Shown here: positions 12,928 to 25,900 of the stretch, one piece after another
Position numbering within the stretch: the stretch's first letter is position 1
Layout of the letters: each line of letters opens with the position of its first letter
Source: Pleodorina starrii
Taxonomy: Eukaryota > Chlorophyta > Chlorophyceae > Chlamydomonadales > Volvocaceae
Reading direction: 5' to 3'
DNA length: 64,000 nucleotides
NCBI GenBank assembly: GCA_030267565.1
Contig: BRXU01000009.1
Span: 1,634,001-1,698,000, forward strand
Position numbers and translations under genes: made by a program
The notes under the pieces: generated by a model
What the model was told of the DNA's origin: nothing
Seen by the model: the letters and a program-made list of their open reading frames with translations, nothing else
Databases searched by the model: none

Positions 12928-13770
12928 GACGAGCACCAGGAGCATCCACAGGCGCAGCTCCGGAAAGAGCCGTCCAAGCGCGGCGTGTTGGACAGGACAC
13001 TCCTCTCATCTGACATGGACGCAGCGCCCTTGCACGATAGCTCCACGCACATTCCGAGGCAGCCTTTCATTCCGGCAGGAGCCTCTGCCGCAGCAGACAT
13101 AAGCACCCGTGGTGGTGGCGGCGGTGGCGGCTTCCCAGCAGACACGAGCGCCCGTGGCAGCGGCGGCGGGTTTTGGCCGGATTCATGTGATGTGTCTGTG
13201 AGGAATTGCGCATCCACCGCCGGACGAAGGTCGCTGATGCGCAGGCGCGCCAACGCGCAGGCCTTCGCGGCGCCGGCGGCACACCAGCAGCTGATGCTGA
13301 CGACAGCTGTCGACCTGGAAGTCGCCGACCTCGCGGCAGCGGCTGGCGGCGTGGGCGGGGCGGGGCGGCTGGAGGGCGGCAGCGTCAGGAACGGCCGACC
13401 CGTCGCCGCCGCCGCCGCCATCTCTCGGGTCGGTCCCTGCAGCGCGCCAGGTTACGCCACTCCGTCAGCAGGCAGCGGCGGCGCTTCAGCAGGCACCGGC
13501 GGCGTCTGGGCACCCTCCCTGGAGATAACGCCATTGCTCCCAAACCAGGTGCCCGGGGACAACCACGGCGGGCTGACGTCACCGGCATCCCCTTGCGCTG
13601 GTGTTACTGCAGGCGTTGGGGGGTCGTACAGGCAGCAACTACCCAGCCTGCTGAGTATCGCCTTGAGCAAGGGCTGCCCTGGCGGCGGCAGCCGGGACGG
13701 CAGCAGCCGCTTTGGCAGCCGAGTTGGCAGCGGCAGGCCCAACAGTGGCCAGGAGGCGGACAGCGGCTGA
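4644..13770 (+). CDS. CNG-type ion channel, tandem paralogue 1 (12 exons)
   Basis: Exons: 4644-4816, 5392-5520, 5792-5815, 5950-6162, 6418-6545, 6883-7061, 7456-7627, 8002-8090, 8628-8927, 9330-11456, 11885-11999, 12251-13770. They total 5169 nt and 1722 aa, with all phases consistent. Exon 2 is S1 (WSIWVLVFVLYTAVATPL). Exons 3-4 carry S2-S4 (DIIVNFRTAY, DLLSALP, LGLLKLPRMFLLMR). Exon 5 is S5 (VTHWAGCLWYY). Exon 6 holds the pore loop FLMILGDRPD and S6. Exons 7-8 are the C-linker and exon 9 the cyclic-nucleotide domain (GEHFGELGVM). The tail has conserved RARVQLEDHEVG, PQPFLGLDPL and coiled-coil segments, separated by Ala/Gly/Ser/Gln-rich filler. The pore lacks GYG and resembles the GE/GD filters of CNG channels, suggesting a poorly selective cation channel of a membrane or cilium. 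Intron 3 is GC-AG. The start is uncertain: ATG 4644 is in frame but an upstream exon is possible. Confidence 0.85.
5792..5815 (+). other. 24-nt microexon followed by a GC-AG intron
   Basis: This exon encodes the ADIIVNF core of S2. It is bounded by an acceptor ending GCGCAG and by a donor reading AG|GCAAGG, a good GC-type donor. The next exon opens at 5950 after CAG. The paralogue has the same 24-nt exon at 17921-17944, but with a normal GT donor. Without this exon, S2 is broken and the frame does not join. Confidence 0.8.
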
Positions 13771-14779
13771 GAGGGAGAGTGAGAGAGTGAGCAGCGCTCT
13801 ACGGGCGTCGGGGTTCGCAGCGTGACACGAGTGCGAGGGAAGGTTGACCGCACGGGGCGAGGAGGGGATCCAGGCTCCTGGGCTTAGGGCCTCAGCAGGT
13901 TGGTTTGTGGTCCAGGGAGGGCGCGACGGCTTGCAGGCTAGGCTGTGGCGCAGCGCAGCGATTGGCGACATCCGTCGGTAACAGCCTCTTGTGTGATAAA
14001 GCGAGTGCGGCGGCAGACTGCTCACCTACCGTGCGCTGGTCTCCTCGCACGGCAAATGCCCTGTGTGCGGGCGAATGGAGACTTCGAGAGACCCAGGCGT
14101 TCCCGCATGCTGTTACTGCGGTGCCTGGGAGTAGCGGACTCCGGGCAGATACCCAACCACCCAACGATACTGGAGCAAAAGACAGATGCGAGAGTGCGGC
14201 TGAGGTGTGAGTAAACGCGACGGCGGCGAGACCCACCTGCGTGCATAGAAGCTGTATGTGTCCCGTCAGCCGCTTTCAATACCGAGCGACAAGTGAAACC
14301 TGGTGAACCTTACATTATGCCGCTGGCAGAAGGGCCCGCCGCGCCGCGCTGCGCCGCGCAAGGCGCACCGCAGTTACAGGTACGTCCCAGTCTACTAGCG
14401 CTTTGATTCTGTCAGGCGCAATGCTACTGCGCATGGCCGTTGGCATGGAAACACCCTCTCTGCCTATCGCCCGGTTGCTTTCAATGTACGGAGTTGTACT
14501 CAGCTTCCACCTGTGAAGGTGGTGACATCCTGTGCCCGTGTCAGTGGCCTGTCAAACCCAAGGCGTCGTAACCACGCTTTAGGACGCCGCATGTAGATAA
14601 GTTGCATTGTCATTATATATAAGCCCTGCCGACTGTGCGTAATTATGTTTTAAAACTGTTTTCATTGGTCCAGGAGCAGTATCCGACGAACCGTTTCCGT
14701 GTGTGGACCGATGAATTGGCCGTTGAGCATGCATGGCTACGGTAGGTTGTATGTGGTTCTCACACGTGGTTTTTGGCTC

Positions 14780-14784
14780 TGTAA
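14780..14784 (+). terminator. candidate TGTAA poly(A) signal of channel 1
   Basis: First TGTAA found after the stop at 13770, giving a 3' UTR of about 1 kb. The call rests on position only. Confidence 0.3.
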
Positions 14785-15863
14785 TATCCCGATAGTGCGT
14801 CCGCGCACGCACGTTAGGTGTCTGTGGCGGGTGGTTGGTGGTACGGCAGGCTCGAGCAACTCACAATTATTTTCCATAAATTATATAAATACCGTGAATT
14901 TCTGAGAATGGGCCCGAGGCCCTGCGGAGCGCTTGGCGCGCATGCCGATAGCTTATTTGCGAGCTGGGGACGTGCACAGTATCCCGCAGGGCAGGGTACG
15001 GCACAGCCCGCATGGGTTTGCGAGCGTAATTAGGAGTGTGCAGTAGCAAGCCGCCGTAGGCGGCACGCGAAGCAGCTGCGACGGTTGTTTGTGCTCCTTG
15101 CCTTGCAAAAATTGCCTGGTTAGTGTATACGGGTCCTTCGGCGGGCTTGAATTGCTGGCCTGCGCTGGCTGCGTGTGCAAGCCGGCGGTCTCAATCGGTG
15201 TACGTTTCAGAGGACTCGCCGAAAACTCGAGCTGTCGGTTGTTCTTATCGGCAATATGCTGTGCGGCGCGTTATCGATTGCGGTTATCTCTGTGGTGTAC
15301 GGGTCGGACGACGGGACAATACCGTAAACAACTTTTTCCTTAACCCCAACGGGGCTGAGCGTGCGAGCACCTCCCTGCAAGGAGCTGTAGCAGCTGTGGC
15401 TGCTCCGGCGGGCCCTAGATTGCCCCAGATTGCAAAGTGTGTGTTCTCGCCCAAGGGCACGCGCGCTGCGATGTCGAGCGTCCGCGCTACGACACATCGC
15501 GCGCCGGCGTATCTGTACGGATCATTAAAATCCCGATGTCCCCAGTTGCCTGTCGCACTCTGCTGCATTCACAGCGATTGGTGGCTCGCAGCGGTTGGCG
15601 GCCCTGTGCTTTGACATGCGACAGATAACGGTGCCCAGAAGGGGCCTTCTGACGGGGCCTTCATAAGGGGCCCAGACGAGGTCCAGAAAGGGGCCTGTGT
15701 GCGGTCTTCCGCAGCGTCCTCGGTGCCTCAGGCAGCGCCAGATCAACCGGTCGCGAAGGTCGGGAGGGGTCCGTACAGTGCGGCCGTCTGAGCTTGGACC
15801 GCCGTGCCGTACGGCGCCCGGCAAGAGGGACACTCGTACGACCTGAAGACACTTCCCATGTGC

Positions 15864-16240
15864 GCGCTCCGTTCGCCTTCCGCCCTTCGCCCACCGTTAC
15901 ATACAGCCGACTTCTGAGGTCATTGCCGTGAATAGCGTGCGGACGTGTCCTGCCTACCGGAACTGTTTGACACGAAGGGTTGTGATTCCAGTGGGAAACA
16001 CGCACAGGCGGAAAGGGCAGAGAGTTGGCGCAGCGTTTGCAGGCTTCATAGAAGGCGTGCTACGATTAGCGCTCCATTCGCCTTCCGCAGCTCGCCCACC
16101 ATGGACAAACAGTTGATATATGCGGCGAATGCCGTAAATTGCAGACATTTCCTGGCTAAGCGTTTGACGTGAAGGAAGTGTTTCCAGTGGGAAACGCGAA
16201 ACGTGCAGAACGGGCGCAGCGTTCGCAAGCATCAAGAAAG
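15864..16240. repeat. diverged tandem duplication, about 205 bp period
   Basis: GCGCTCC(G/A)TTCGCCTTCCG occurs at 15864 and 16069. TTCCAGTGGGAAAC(A/G)CG recurs near 15988 and 16183. GGCGCAGCGTTTGC and GGCGCAGCGTTCGC follow each copy. The two units have drifted and carry small indels. No coding capacity is apparent. Confidence 0.65.
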
Positions 16241-16973
16241 ACGTAACCCGAATATGTAGCTATTAGACATTACATTCTTACCATGATTATCGTGGTACCG
16301 AAGAAAAAATGGCTAGAGCTAGTGGACCGGGCAGCGGCTCGGCAGTCTTGGCACAACATTTCACTATGGCAAGGCTAAGTGAGTGATTTTATATTTTTTG
16401 TGCACTGTCAAATATAATTTGCTGGATTTTACGGCATGTCATGTTCTCATAGATGGACTTTCGGCCTTCAAGCGTCACTCCTACTTGCATTCTTTGCACA
16501 AGGTGCAGCGAGCTGCTTTGGAGCTTGTACATAATGTTTATGATTGTTTTTTGCATTGAATTTCAGGCACGTACCGAATAGTCGCAAGACGGCTTTCGCC
16601 GTGCCAACGCGTTCCTTACTTCCCGTAACTGCTCAAACCGCCATTAGCACTGTTCTTGCAAACGTCTACAATGTCATAATGTAGCTCATCCATAGCTACA
16701 AGTTAGATGTCGTAACCGGCGTGCCAACCCTAATCCGCATCGACTCGTCTAGCTCGGAGTTCGAGGGACTCGCAGTCGGGAGTACTCCGACCGCGCGCCA
16801 GGGCCGCGCATGACAGCAAAATGAAATTTTTTCACAAATTTACTGCGCTGGTTGATTCTACGAGGAAGATGCCTCGTAAAGAACTTTCGGCGCCGTGCAG
16901 CGTTCGTCTATCCGCTTCTTTTGTTCATGGCGCTCCAGAGGCAAGCTCGTAAACAACAACAGCCATACAGAAG

Positions 16974-19900
16974 ATGATCCAGCTCGCATCACAATTTTGG
17001 GGCTGGATGGACCGGTGGCTGGATTGGGTCTTGCCCGTCAGGCTGCCCACCAGCCCCTGGAGGATCGTGTAAGTGACGGTCGTTCCGAGCCGAGCCGCGC
17101 CGCGCCGCGGCAAACACGCGTGCTGAAATCACGCAACACGCGACCTCGTTCCGCACCCCATCTCATTCTCCGGGCTTTCCACTCAACGCCGCCCGTGTCT
17201 TAGGGTTTGCGAAGCCGCATCGCGCTCAGGCACCCGACACCCGCCAGCCTCCATTCGCGCGTCGCCGGTGCCCCAGTGCATCGCCCTGCCCTGCCCTGCC
17301 CTGTCTCCATCGAGACTTACGAAACGTTGGCGCTGCCGCTGGTGACGACAATGCAACGCACTGCAACCTCCAAGGTCTCTCACGCTGACTGGGCCACCAA
17401 CTCGCTCGCCGCAGCGCGCATGCACCCCGCCCTATCCGGTCCCGTACCCAGCCGCTCGAGCGGGATGCGCAACACAGCATGCGTGCGTGTCTCTCTGTCG
17501 TCGCAACCGCCCCCATCCCCTTCCTAACTACCCCAACTACCCCAACTGCCGCGCAGTTGGTCCACGTGGACGCTCTTCTTCGTCGGCTTTCTGGCCATAG
17601 ATGTGCCCCTGGTGGTCGCTTTCAAGTCTTGGAGGGAGGAGCCCGTGGTGCACGTGCTGAGCTGGATGACGTCATGCACCCTGAGGTGTGGTGGGCGGGG
17701 CGCGGGGGGGAGCAGGTGCCTCGTCTGCTGCTGTGCTGTATTTTTCCCTCCGTGCTGGCTTGCCGTACCTCTTATCACATTTGCAGCTGCTGGGTCGCCT
17801 GAGGTACCTGCCCGGCGCTAGCTTATCTCCTTTGCCCCGTGCACCCGCCCGCTCCGCCCCCCGCCCTTTGGTCTTCCTGTGCATCCTCCCTTCTACGCGC
17901 TGCCGCTTCTTTGCCCTCAGCCTGGACATCATTGTGAACTTCAGGTGTGTTTCTGCGGTCAAACCGGTATGCGTCCTGCCCGAATATTGGAGGGTTCGCT
18001 CCCTGGTCGCCAACCCACGAGTATGGCGACGTTTCGGCGCGGTAGGCCGGTAGGCCGGTGCCTTGCACAACAGACGGTGGGGGGATACGGCATACGGGCC
18101 GGCCTGGCACGGGCGGGCGGGAGCCAGCGTCCCACGGTCCCCAGGACGGACGCTGGGAAAGAGGCCCCTGTCCGTCCGGCCTCAACACCACATGCAGCGC
18201 AGTTCTTGAAACCTCCCGACGTCCAGAGCATGGTGCACACGCACACGGATGACCCGTACCCACAAACCGCATTTAGTAACCGTGGCCGCAAACCTGCAGG
18301 GGCGTTTTTTGCAGGCCTCGCTGCTGTACATACCGCACATCCCGTACATATGCCGTACATACGCAGCTAGACCTCGAGCACTGTGCACACATTCACGGGT
18401 CGGGCCATTTTTCGTAACGCTCACCATACATGCCCCACGGCACCCATGCATCTTCCGTCCTAGGTGCTAGGTCCGCCTTGCTTCGCGCCTCCTCGTTACG
18501 AAGACCTTTCGTGCGCATGTCCCCATTACAAACGCACACGAAACAGGACTGCCTATATGAGCTGGCGCGGCGAGATTGTTCGCACGCCCCGCCAAATTGC
18601 GGCACATTACGTCACCCACTTGCTGCTGCTGGACGTCATTTCGGCACTGCCAATAGATCAGCTGGTGACTCTGTGGACGGACGGAAGCAACGCCCTGCAC
18701 GTGCACTGGTACTGGCTGGGAATCCTCAGGCTGCCGCGCCTCTTCAAACTTCTCAGGTTAGGAAGGGGAAGGGAGGAGGGAGGGAGGGGGGAGGGCTGCC
18801 GCAATCACGGTATGCCGTGACTCCGGCCCGGCTGTATAACTGAAGGTTTTCTGAGTGCAACGCTAGAAAACCTAGGTTTTCTGTGAACTCAGAGGAGTTG
18901 TGCCCTCATAAGGGCGTTGGTACGGCACATGGTGCCAGTTAAGGTGTCCGCGAAGGCGTGGAGGAGTGATTTTCGGGTTGTGTAGCTACATAGGGTGGTT
19001 GCTGCGAGGCTGTGGGCATTAAGGCCTTAGCGATAGCTTTCGCGGTAGCCGGCCCTCACCCGCCCTACCTACCGAATGAAGACGGCTTTCATTGGTTGCA
19101 GGTACCCTTTGTGTGTAACGACGATGATTTCTCATGAAAACTGAATTGTTTCACAGTACAAGCCAGCGGCTAGCCGGTGCATTCAGATGATTAGCTTCCT
19201 GCAGAGCTTGCATGTTCTTCTTTTCCGCGTCCGTGACACTTTCATAAAAACCCTCAATCTGGATTGGGTGTTGCCGTCGCCTCATCTGACATGGTGCAGC
19301 TGGTCCCAATCATTTCCGAGGGTCAGGGCGCACTTCGGTGTGGTCTTGAGGAAAGGATGATGAAGATCTTCTTTTCCTCTTATTATCTTTTAGTTGCTCC
19401 TGGCGGCCTCGCGTTGGCTGCCTTCTTGCCGTGCATCCACAGGCACCTCATCTCCCTGATGCCAGTCAAGTTCCTGAACTTGATCTCCGTGCTCAATCTG
19501 TTGTTTGCTATGGTCATGATCACCCACTGGGCCGCCTGCCTATGGTACTATCTATCACAAGAGTTGCACGGTGAGCCTCAGATCTTTGCCCACAACGTTA
19601 TAAGGCTTCTTTGGTCTTGCAACAAAAATAATTAATGGATATGACAAATACTTGCGCGCTATTATCCGCGGACCTGCAGAAGCCGCCCAGCGGACCGCCC
19701 GCCATTCGTCGCAAATGTCCCGTCGGTATGAGTCATGCCAAACAAGCCGAAAGGATCTCTGCTCATAATGAACTACAAATTACTATTAAGCACACAAGTT
19801 GCATTAAATATCATATTTTCCATGTGGATGATGATTCTTGACGCGGTCACAGAGTGGCCATGGCTTTTCACCATCGAGTGCAAGGGCTGGAAAGATATGG

Positions 19901-22900
19901 AAATATACTCATTCGCCTTCTACCGGTGCTTTTTAATCATCCTGGGAGACAAACCAGATACGTATAACGATCTGGAGCGCGCCTTCGCGGTGTGCCTGCT
20001 TTCCATGGGCACTTGCCTCTACGCCATTATCGTAAGTTGTGTCTGCCAATCGCCTGTACCATGTGCAAGAAAATATACTAAACTATTTCGATTGCCATGA
20101 GTGCGCGTGGGCGATTAGGGGCATGTATTGTGGCGAGAACTGGAAAAGACGTCGCACGCCAGCAGAGCCCTCCACCGCACTCAATACACGCTTGGTTGCA
20201 GACAATGGGGTGCGCTCTTTGCGACCCCAAGCACGCACACGCTAAAGCTCTCCTCCCTCACCAACGCTTCCCGCCCCCCCACGCTCATGCTGCATCCCTA
20301 TCTTCTCCTGCCCGCCTCCGCTCCGCTGCCATCTTGTGATGCTGTCACTGCATGTAGATGGGTACCGTGACCATGCTCGTTATCAACATGTGGAGTCTGG
20401 CCTCGCGACACAAACAGCGGGCTGCCATGCTGCAAGACGCGCTGCGCTACCACAGCGCCCGGGATAGCCTCCGCGCCCATGTGCAAGAGTTCTTTGCCCA
20501 CATGCAACGATACGACCACCCAGGTGCAGCGCGTGCAACCCTAATCGATCCTTCCCCCTGTGGTGCAGTGCTGCTAACACAACAACGACGATCGATCCCG
20601 TGCCGTGCTGCAAGTGTACTGCATGGGTACTGCAGTACCGATCCATCATACCACTGCTGGACGAATTAAACGTTATCTGGTGGACCCAAGCGTCACCAGC
20701 ATAGAGCACTCAACACAGGACAAAGGGGAGGGTTTCCGACGCTAGCGGTCCGTTCGCGTCTCTACCGCTATCAAGTTGGTCATGTTCTGCTCAGCCCGTG
20801 ATTTGCGCAGCCTGTTTCCGCTCTCGGTGCCGCGGCCGCAGGGCCCGAGGGAGTGTCTTTCCTTTCGGAGCTTCCCACGTCGCTGCACGCGGAGGTCATG
20901 TCCTCAGTGTTCCAGCCCTTCTTGACAAAGGTATGTGGATCCGCGCGCTCGCTTGCTTGCCTCGTTGGTCGTTGCTTGCCTCCATCAGCCCGCCCCATGC
21001 ACATGACTGGTTTGATGTACAGTGGAACCAGAAGACTGCCTGAGTGCCTGTGCATGCCGCACCTGAAACTGCACGCCCGTGGGCGTTGCTCAATCGTCGA
21101 CCGTTGCGGTAGGTGCGCGACTGGTTGGCACCCCCAGACGAGTCGCGCGCGCCTGCCCGCCTGCCGGCCCATGTGCCCGTCTGCCCACCTAAGCTCCTGT
21201 TCCCCTGCCTGCCGCTGCCCCCGCGCCCGTCTCTGTTTGCTGTCGCAGGTCCAACTCTTCGCGCACTGCGAGCAACCCTTCATCTGGCGGCTCGCGCAGC
21301 GGCTGCGCATGGCGCTGTTCATGCCGGGCAACATCATCTACGAGGTGGACGATGTGGGGCACGACATGTACATCATTTGGAAGGGGAACATCGCGCTGGT
21401 GCGCCGGCATGGCTGCATGGCAGCGCTGCTGGGGGAGGGCGAGCACTTTGGCGAGCTGGCCGTCATGAACATGAGCATGCCGCGCCCACACACCGCAGTC
21501 GCGGTGCGCGTCACGGATCTGGTGATGCTGAGCCGCAACGATGTGCAGGTGAGGTGCCGTATACCGTTGCCGTAAACCGTTGACGTACACCTGAGTTGTA
21601 CGACAGCAGTTTCCGGACCGCACCGGAAGTACCGTATGCCGGCGCCGTGGCGTCGATCGTGGACTCGCGGGTGCGTTTCTAGCTTTGCGCAAGGCACGTG
21701 ACACCCTGCAGCCCGGCCCCCAGCGCCCCCCACGGTTGGAACCGCCACTCCTCCCTTAACGCCCGCCACTTCCCGCGCAACTCCCGCCCTCCCTGGACTC
21801 TGCCAGGACGCATTGCGAGACTTCCCGGAGAGCGGCGAGCTCATTAAAGGCCGCGCGCGAGTGCAGCTGGAAGACCACGAGATTGGGCCGTCCATGCTTG
21901 TTGCGGCGCTGGCTGTCAGGAGCAACCATCTGCCTGGCATGGGCGCTGAGGACTCGGAGGCCTCTCTCCCTGGCGAGGAAGACGACGACGACGAGAATGC
22001 AGACATGGAACTTTACGATGTGAAGGCGCCAGAAGGGACCACGCCGGTCCTTCTGGCGAGCTCGTCCTTGGGCCCGCTCGAGGACGTAACCTGCAAGGAT
22101 GACGCCCCGGGCTCGTCATCGGTAAAAGGCGGCCACACTGATACGGCCGACGCTGCAACGGCCGACGGCGCTGCCACCGCCGCCCCCGTAGGCGCCTGCA
22201 GCCCAGCCAGCGGCGTGGTGCCAAGCGGAAGGACGACGTCGGAGTCTGGCGGCGCGGCTGCAGCAGGTCCTGCCACGTCCGGAGGCCATCCCCCATCGCG
22301 GCGGGCCAGCAGCGATGTGCCGCGCCCCAACACGCGCTACGATACCCTCAGGATATCCTTGGACACCAAACCCCCCGGGCCTGTGGCAGAGGCGACAGAG
22401 GACAGCGACGAGGCGACCTCCGCAGCCCCGGCCCCAGTCCCGGTCGTAACCCGAGCTGCCGATTCAGAGACGTCCGTATCTGCGCCCCTCCGGGGGACGG
22501 TGAAGCGGACCTCCATCCTAGCCCCGATCCTCCGTTCCTCGGAATCGAAGACGCCGGCAGGGCCCAGCCCCTCGCCGGGCAGTGTCGGAGACTTGCTGCG
22601 GGCGGGCTCCAGGGCGGATTCGACCGTGTCCTTCTCCATGCCAGACCGCTCCCGCTCGCTAGGGGCCTCGTTTTCACTGCCGCAGCGGCCGTCGACCCTG
22701 TCCCTGTCCTCATCATCCGCAAGCTTCTCCGCCACGCGCCGCGGCATCTACGGGCCGCCGACCCTGCGGGTGCAGCAGCCCACGCGAGCAGCGGCGGCGG
22801 CCACGACGGGCAATGCCACATCACCCTCATGCGCGCCGCGGAGCCCTCAAGACCCTGATGAGCCTGCTGGCAGCAACCAACCGGTCCACAACAAGCGAGG

Positions 22901-25900
22901 CCAAAGGACCGGCGCTGCCGCCGCCGGGCACGGCAGTCGCGCAGCTGCCGGCAGCAGCAACCTCACGGCGGTTCTCTCCGGTGCAGCAGCGGCAGCGGCG
23001 GCGGCGGCGGCAGCGGCGGCCGACTTTGTCGTTCCCTTCGTTGCACGGAGCCGGGACAGGGACGCAATCAGCCGGCTGTCAACGCAGGAAAGCTTGGAGA
23101 TGCGCGACTGGTCGGCCTCGCAGCCTATGATGCTGATGAACCCGCAGCCTTTCCTCGGGATGGACCCCTTGGCGGCAATAGGGCCACAGGAGCCGCCCAC
23201 CAGCCCTGCTGCATCGACGGATATTGGGCTGCCTCGAGGGGGGACGCATGCCAATCTGGATGATGGCGGCGGCAACGGCGAAGGAGCTTCGCGGCAGGCG
23301 GCCAATGCACCCCCGCTGCGCCGTAACCATTACGCTGCAGGGCTGTACGCGCCCGGCTTGGATGAGAACACCACGGCCCTACACGGCTGGCTGGACGGCC
23401 AGGGCGGCGGCGGCAGCCACCATGCGAGGCTTGAACACCAGTTGGCACAGGCGCGGAAGAAGCTGGCAGATTCGCAGGCGCAGCTCGACTCCATGCTGCA
23501 AAACCCGCTACTAGTGAGCATTCATTGGGGGCAGGGGGTGTCGTATGTCGTGTCTCGGAGCAACCTCGGTGCTCCTTGGTGTTGCCCCGGTCGCTGGGAA
23601 CCGGGAGGGCCAGAGCCCAGAGGAACTGCAAGGTCCCTGAAGCAGCAGCATTATGATTATGACTAAACATATACATGTGATGACATGGCTGGGAGTGCAT
23701 AATTCCGTCTGACTTGGAACAACTACCCACACCCATACAGGCCGTGGGCCCAAGGGCTGACGAAACGCTTCAAGAGCACAGCCTTAATACACGCCTGGTT
23801 CAGGCTAGAAGTCACGGACCCCAAGCGTAATCTTTGCTGCCCATACACTTTTTTTTTACAAAAAACACACGCCGAGGGCCCGGAGCCCACCGTAACAACC
23901 GCAACGTGACCTCTGCAGGTACCTGCCGTACAGGCGGCGCTGCGCCAAGAGGTAGGCGCGGTGGCCGCCCGTCTGACCGCAAAAGTGGACACCTGGATGC
24001 AACAGATCTCTGACGCGCTCCACGACATCATCGGTAAGTACGGCACCCGCCTGTCACGCCAGCTAAGGTTCTGCTGACCAGCTGATGTGGTTAACTGGCA
24101 CTATCTGTGTCTCGCACTGGCGGAAAGCACGCGCCTTCGGGAGGCGAGCTAAGCTGCTCCCTCCTGGGGCGACCTGGGCACGGGAATTCTCCTCGGAGAA
24201 CCGATCACTGAAACTGAGTTACAAAGATAGACTGCGTCACACGGTCTGCCTATCGCGGATCTGCGAATGTATGCTACTTAGAGTCTTTATTACCTCAAAG
24301 TGCGAGACACAGATAACTTGTCTCGCACAATCGCCGGGTTTTATCACCAGCCCAAGCGATTCAGTTAGGTTAACTCCAGGGGAGCCCGCACCGTCTGAAA
24401 CCGTCTGAAACCAAACTTGGCAAGGGCTCCAAACATCTGAAACAAACAAATGTAATATTAACAAGTGACGAAGACTCAATCGCCGCACTCAAACGGTTAC
24501 TGAACCTGACCCGAAGGGCCGAGGAACAACGGCTTCCAACGGAAACTTGACAGTTAGTAGTACTCGCCACGCTCCGTGGCAGTCACACGAGATAGCGTGA
24601 CAGCTGTCACGCCAGCTAAGGTTCTGCTGACCAGCTGATGTGGTTAACTGGCACTCCCCCCCCCAGCACGAAGCCGCTGGGCGAGTGATGGTTGCCAGGC
24701 ATGAGATGTACGGTAGCAACTAATGCACAAACAGAACAAGAGGGAAGTTCCTCAGAAGACGAGCATGGGCGCGACGGTGCACCTGATGAACCCGTGGCGG
24801 CGCTTGCCGCCGGCCAACAGCACCAACCAAATGCAGGTGGCGCACGGCACTATCAGCAACCGCCTTTCAGCCTGCCGGGCTCGGAGCCAGCGCATGCGGA
24901 CCTCTCCTGCACTCCACAGATAATCACGCGGGACGCGCGCCACTGCCGCCTCACGGGCGTGCGCTGCGGCCACTTCAAGCACCGGCCCCACGTCAGAGGC
25001 CACATTCTCTACAACTATTACCCCCGTATTCACCCCGTTCTCACTAGCACGAGCCAACCCCTCCATGGTCAGGGCGGCTGGGCCGGCCCCAGGTGCACCG
25101 CGGCGCAGGATGCAGCCCTGCTGTCGTACCCATCCCGCGGTCTGCTCTCTGAGTCCCACGGGCGCAAAGACACTGAGTGAGCTGCCGAGATCCAGCACCT
25201 CGGCGAGCACAGCACCCTCGGTGGTGGTTGCCGCCATATGACCGCCAAAGGAGTAGCTGTCGACTGCAGCTAGCGTGCTGGCTTGTTCCGTGCGGTGCTG
25301 GGGAGGCAAGCCGGGCCACACCCGCGCAAACCCGATGTTCGTGCACTTCAGGGCGGCACCAACCGCCTCGAGCTGGCGCATGGCCTGGAGCCCTGCCTCC
25401 CTGCAGCGCGAGCCGCCCGTGGCTCCGACACTCGCAGAGAACATGACCAGAAGGGCTGCGACGAGGATGAGCAAAAGTGTGGCTGACCAAGTGCTCTTGG
25501 TGCCCACAATGATGGCCGGCGGCCGGATGACGTGCTTCTTGCGCTTGCCCTCGCACCTTGGGTGCCCGGGCTCGCAGTACACGGGCTCAGTCTTGTTGAG
25601 CTGTCCGTAGAGCACCTCAGCCCCCTTGAGCACCTTGCTGTTGGCCCAGACGACTGGCCTGGCCAGGCGACTAAGGAGTCCGCTGGGCGCCTGATTGCCG
25701 CTGCCGCTTGGAGCCTTGAGCTCCGAAAAGAAACCGGGCGATGGAGCGCCCGTGAAGCAGGGCGACTCGCTGCCGTGGGCCACGCTGGCGCTGTCCGCAG
25801 CCGAGCTGGCGCTGATGCTTGGAGCCTTGAGCTCCGAAAAGAAACCGGGCGAGGGAGCGCCCGTGACGTAGGGCGACTCGCTGCCGTGGGCCCCGCTGGC

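Larger units (their letters stand above)
13771..16973. other. intergenic region between the two channel genes
   Basis: About 3.2 kb without a recognisable exon. TGTAA at 14780-14784 is a candidate poly(A) signal for the first channel. A diverged tandem duplication lies at about 15864-16235. The stretch 16260-16900 is clearly more AT-rich than its surroundings and leads into the second channel's first exon. Confidence 0.6.
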
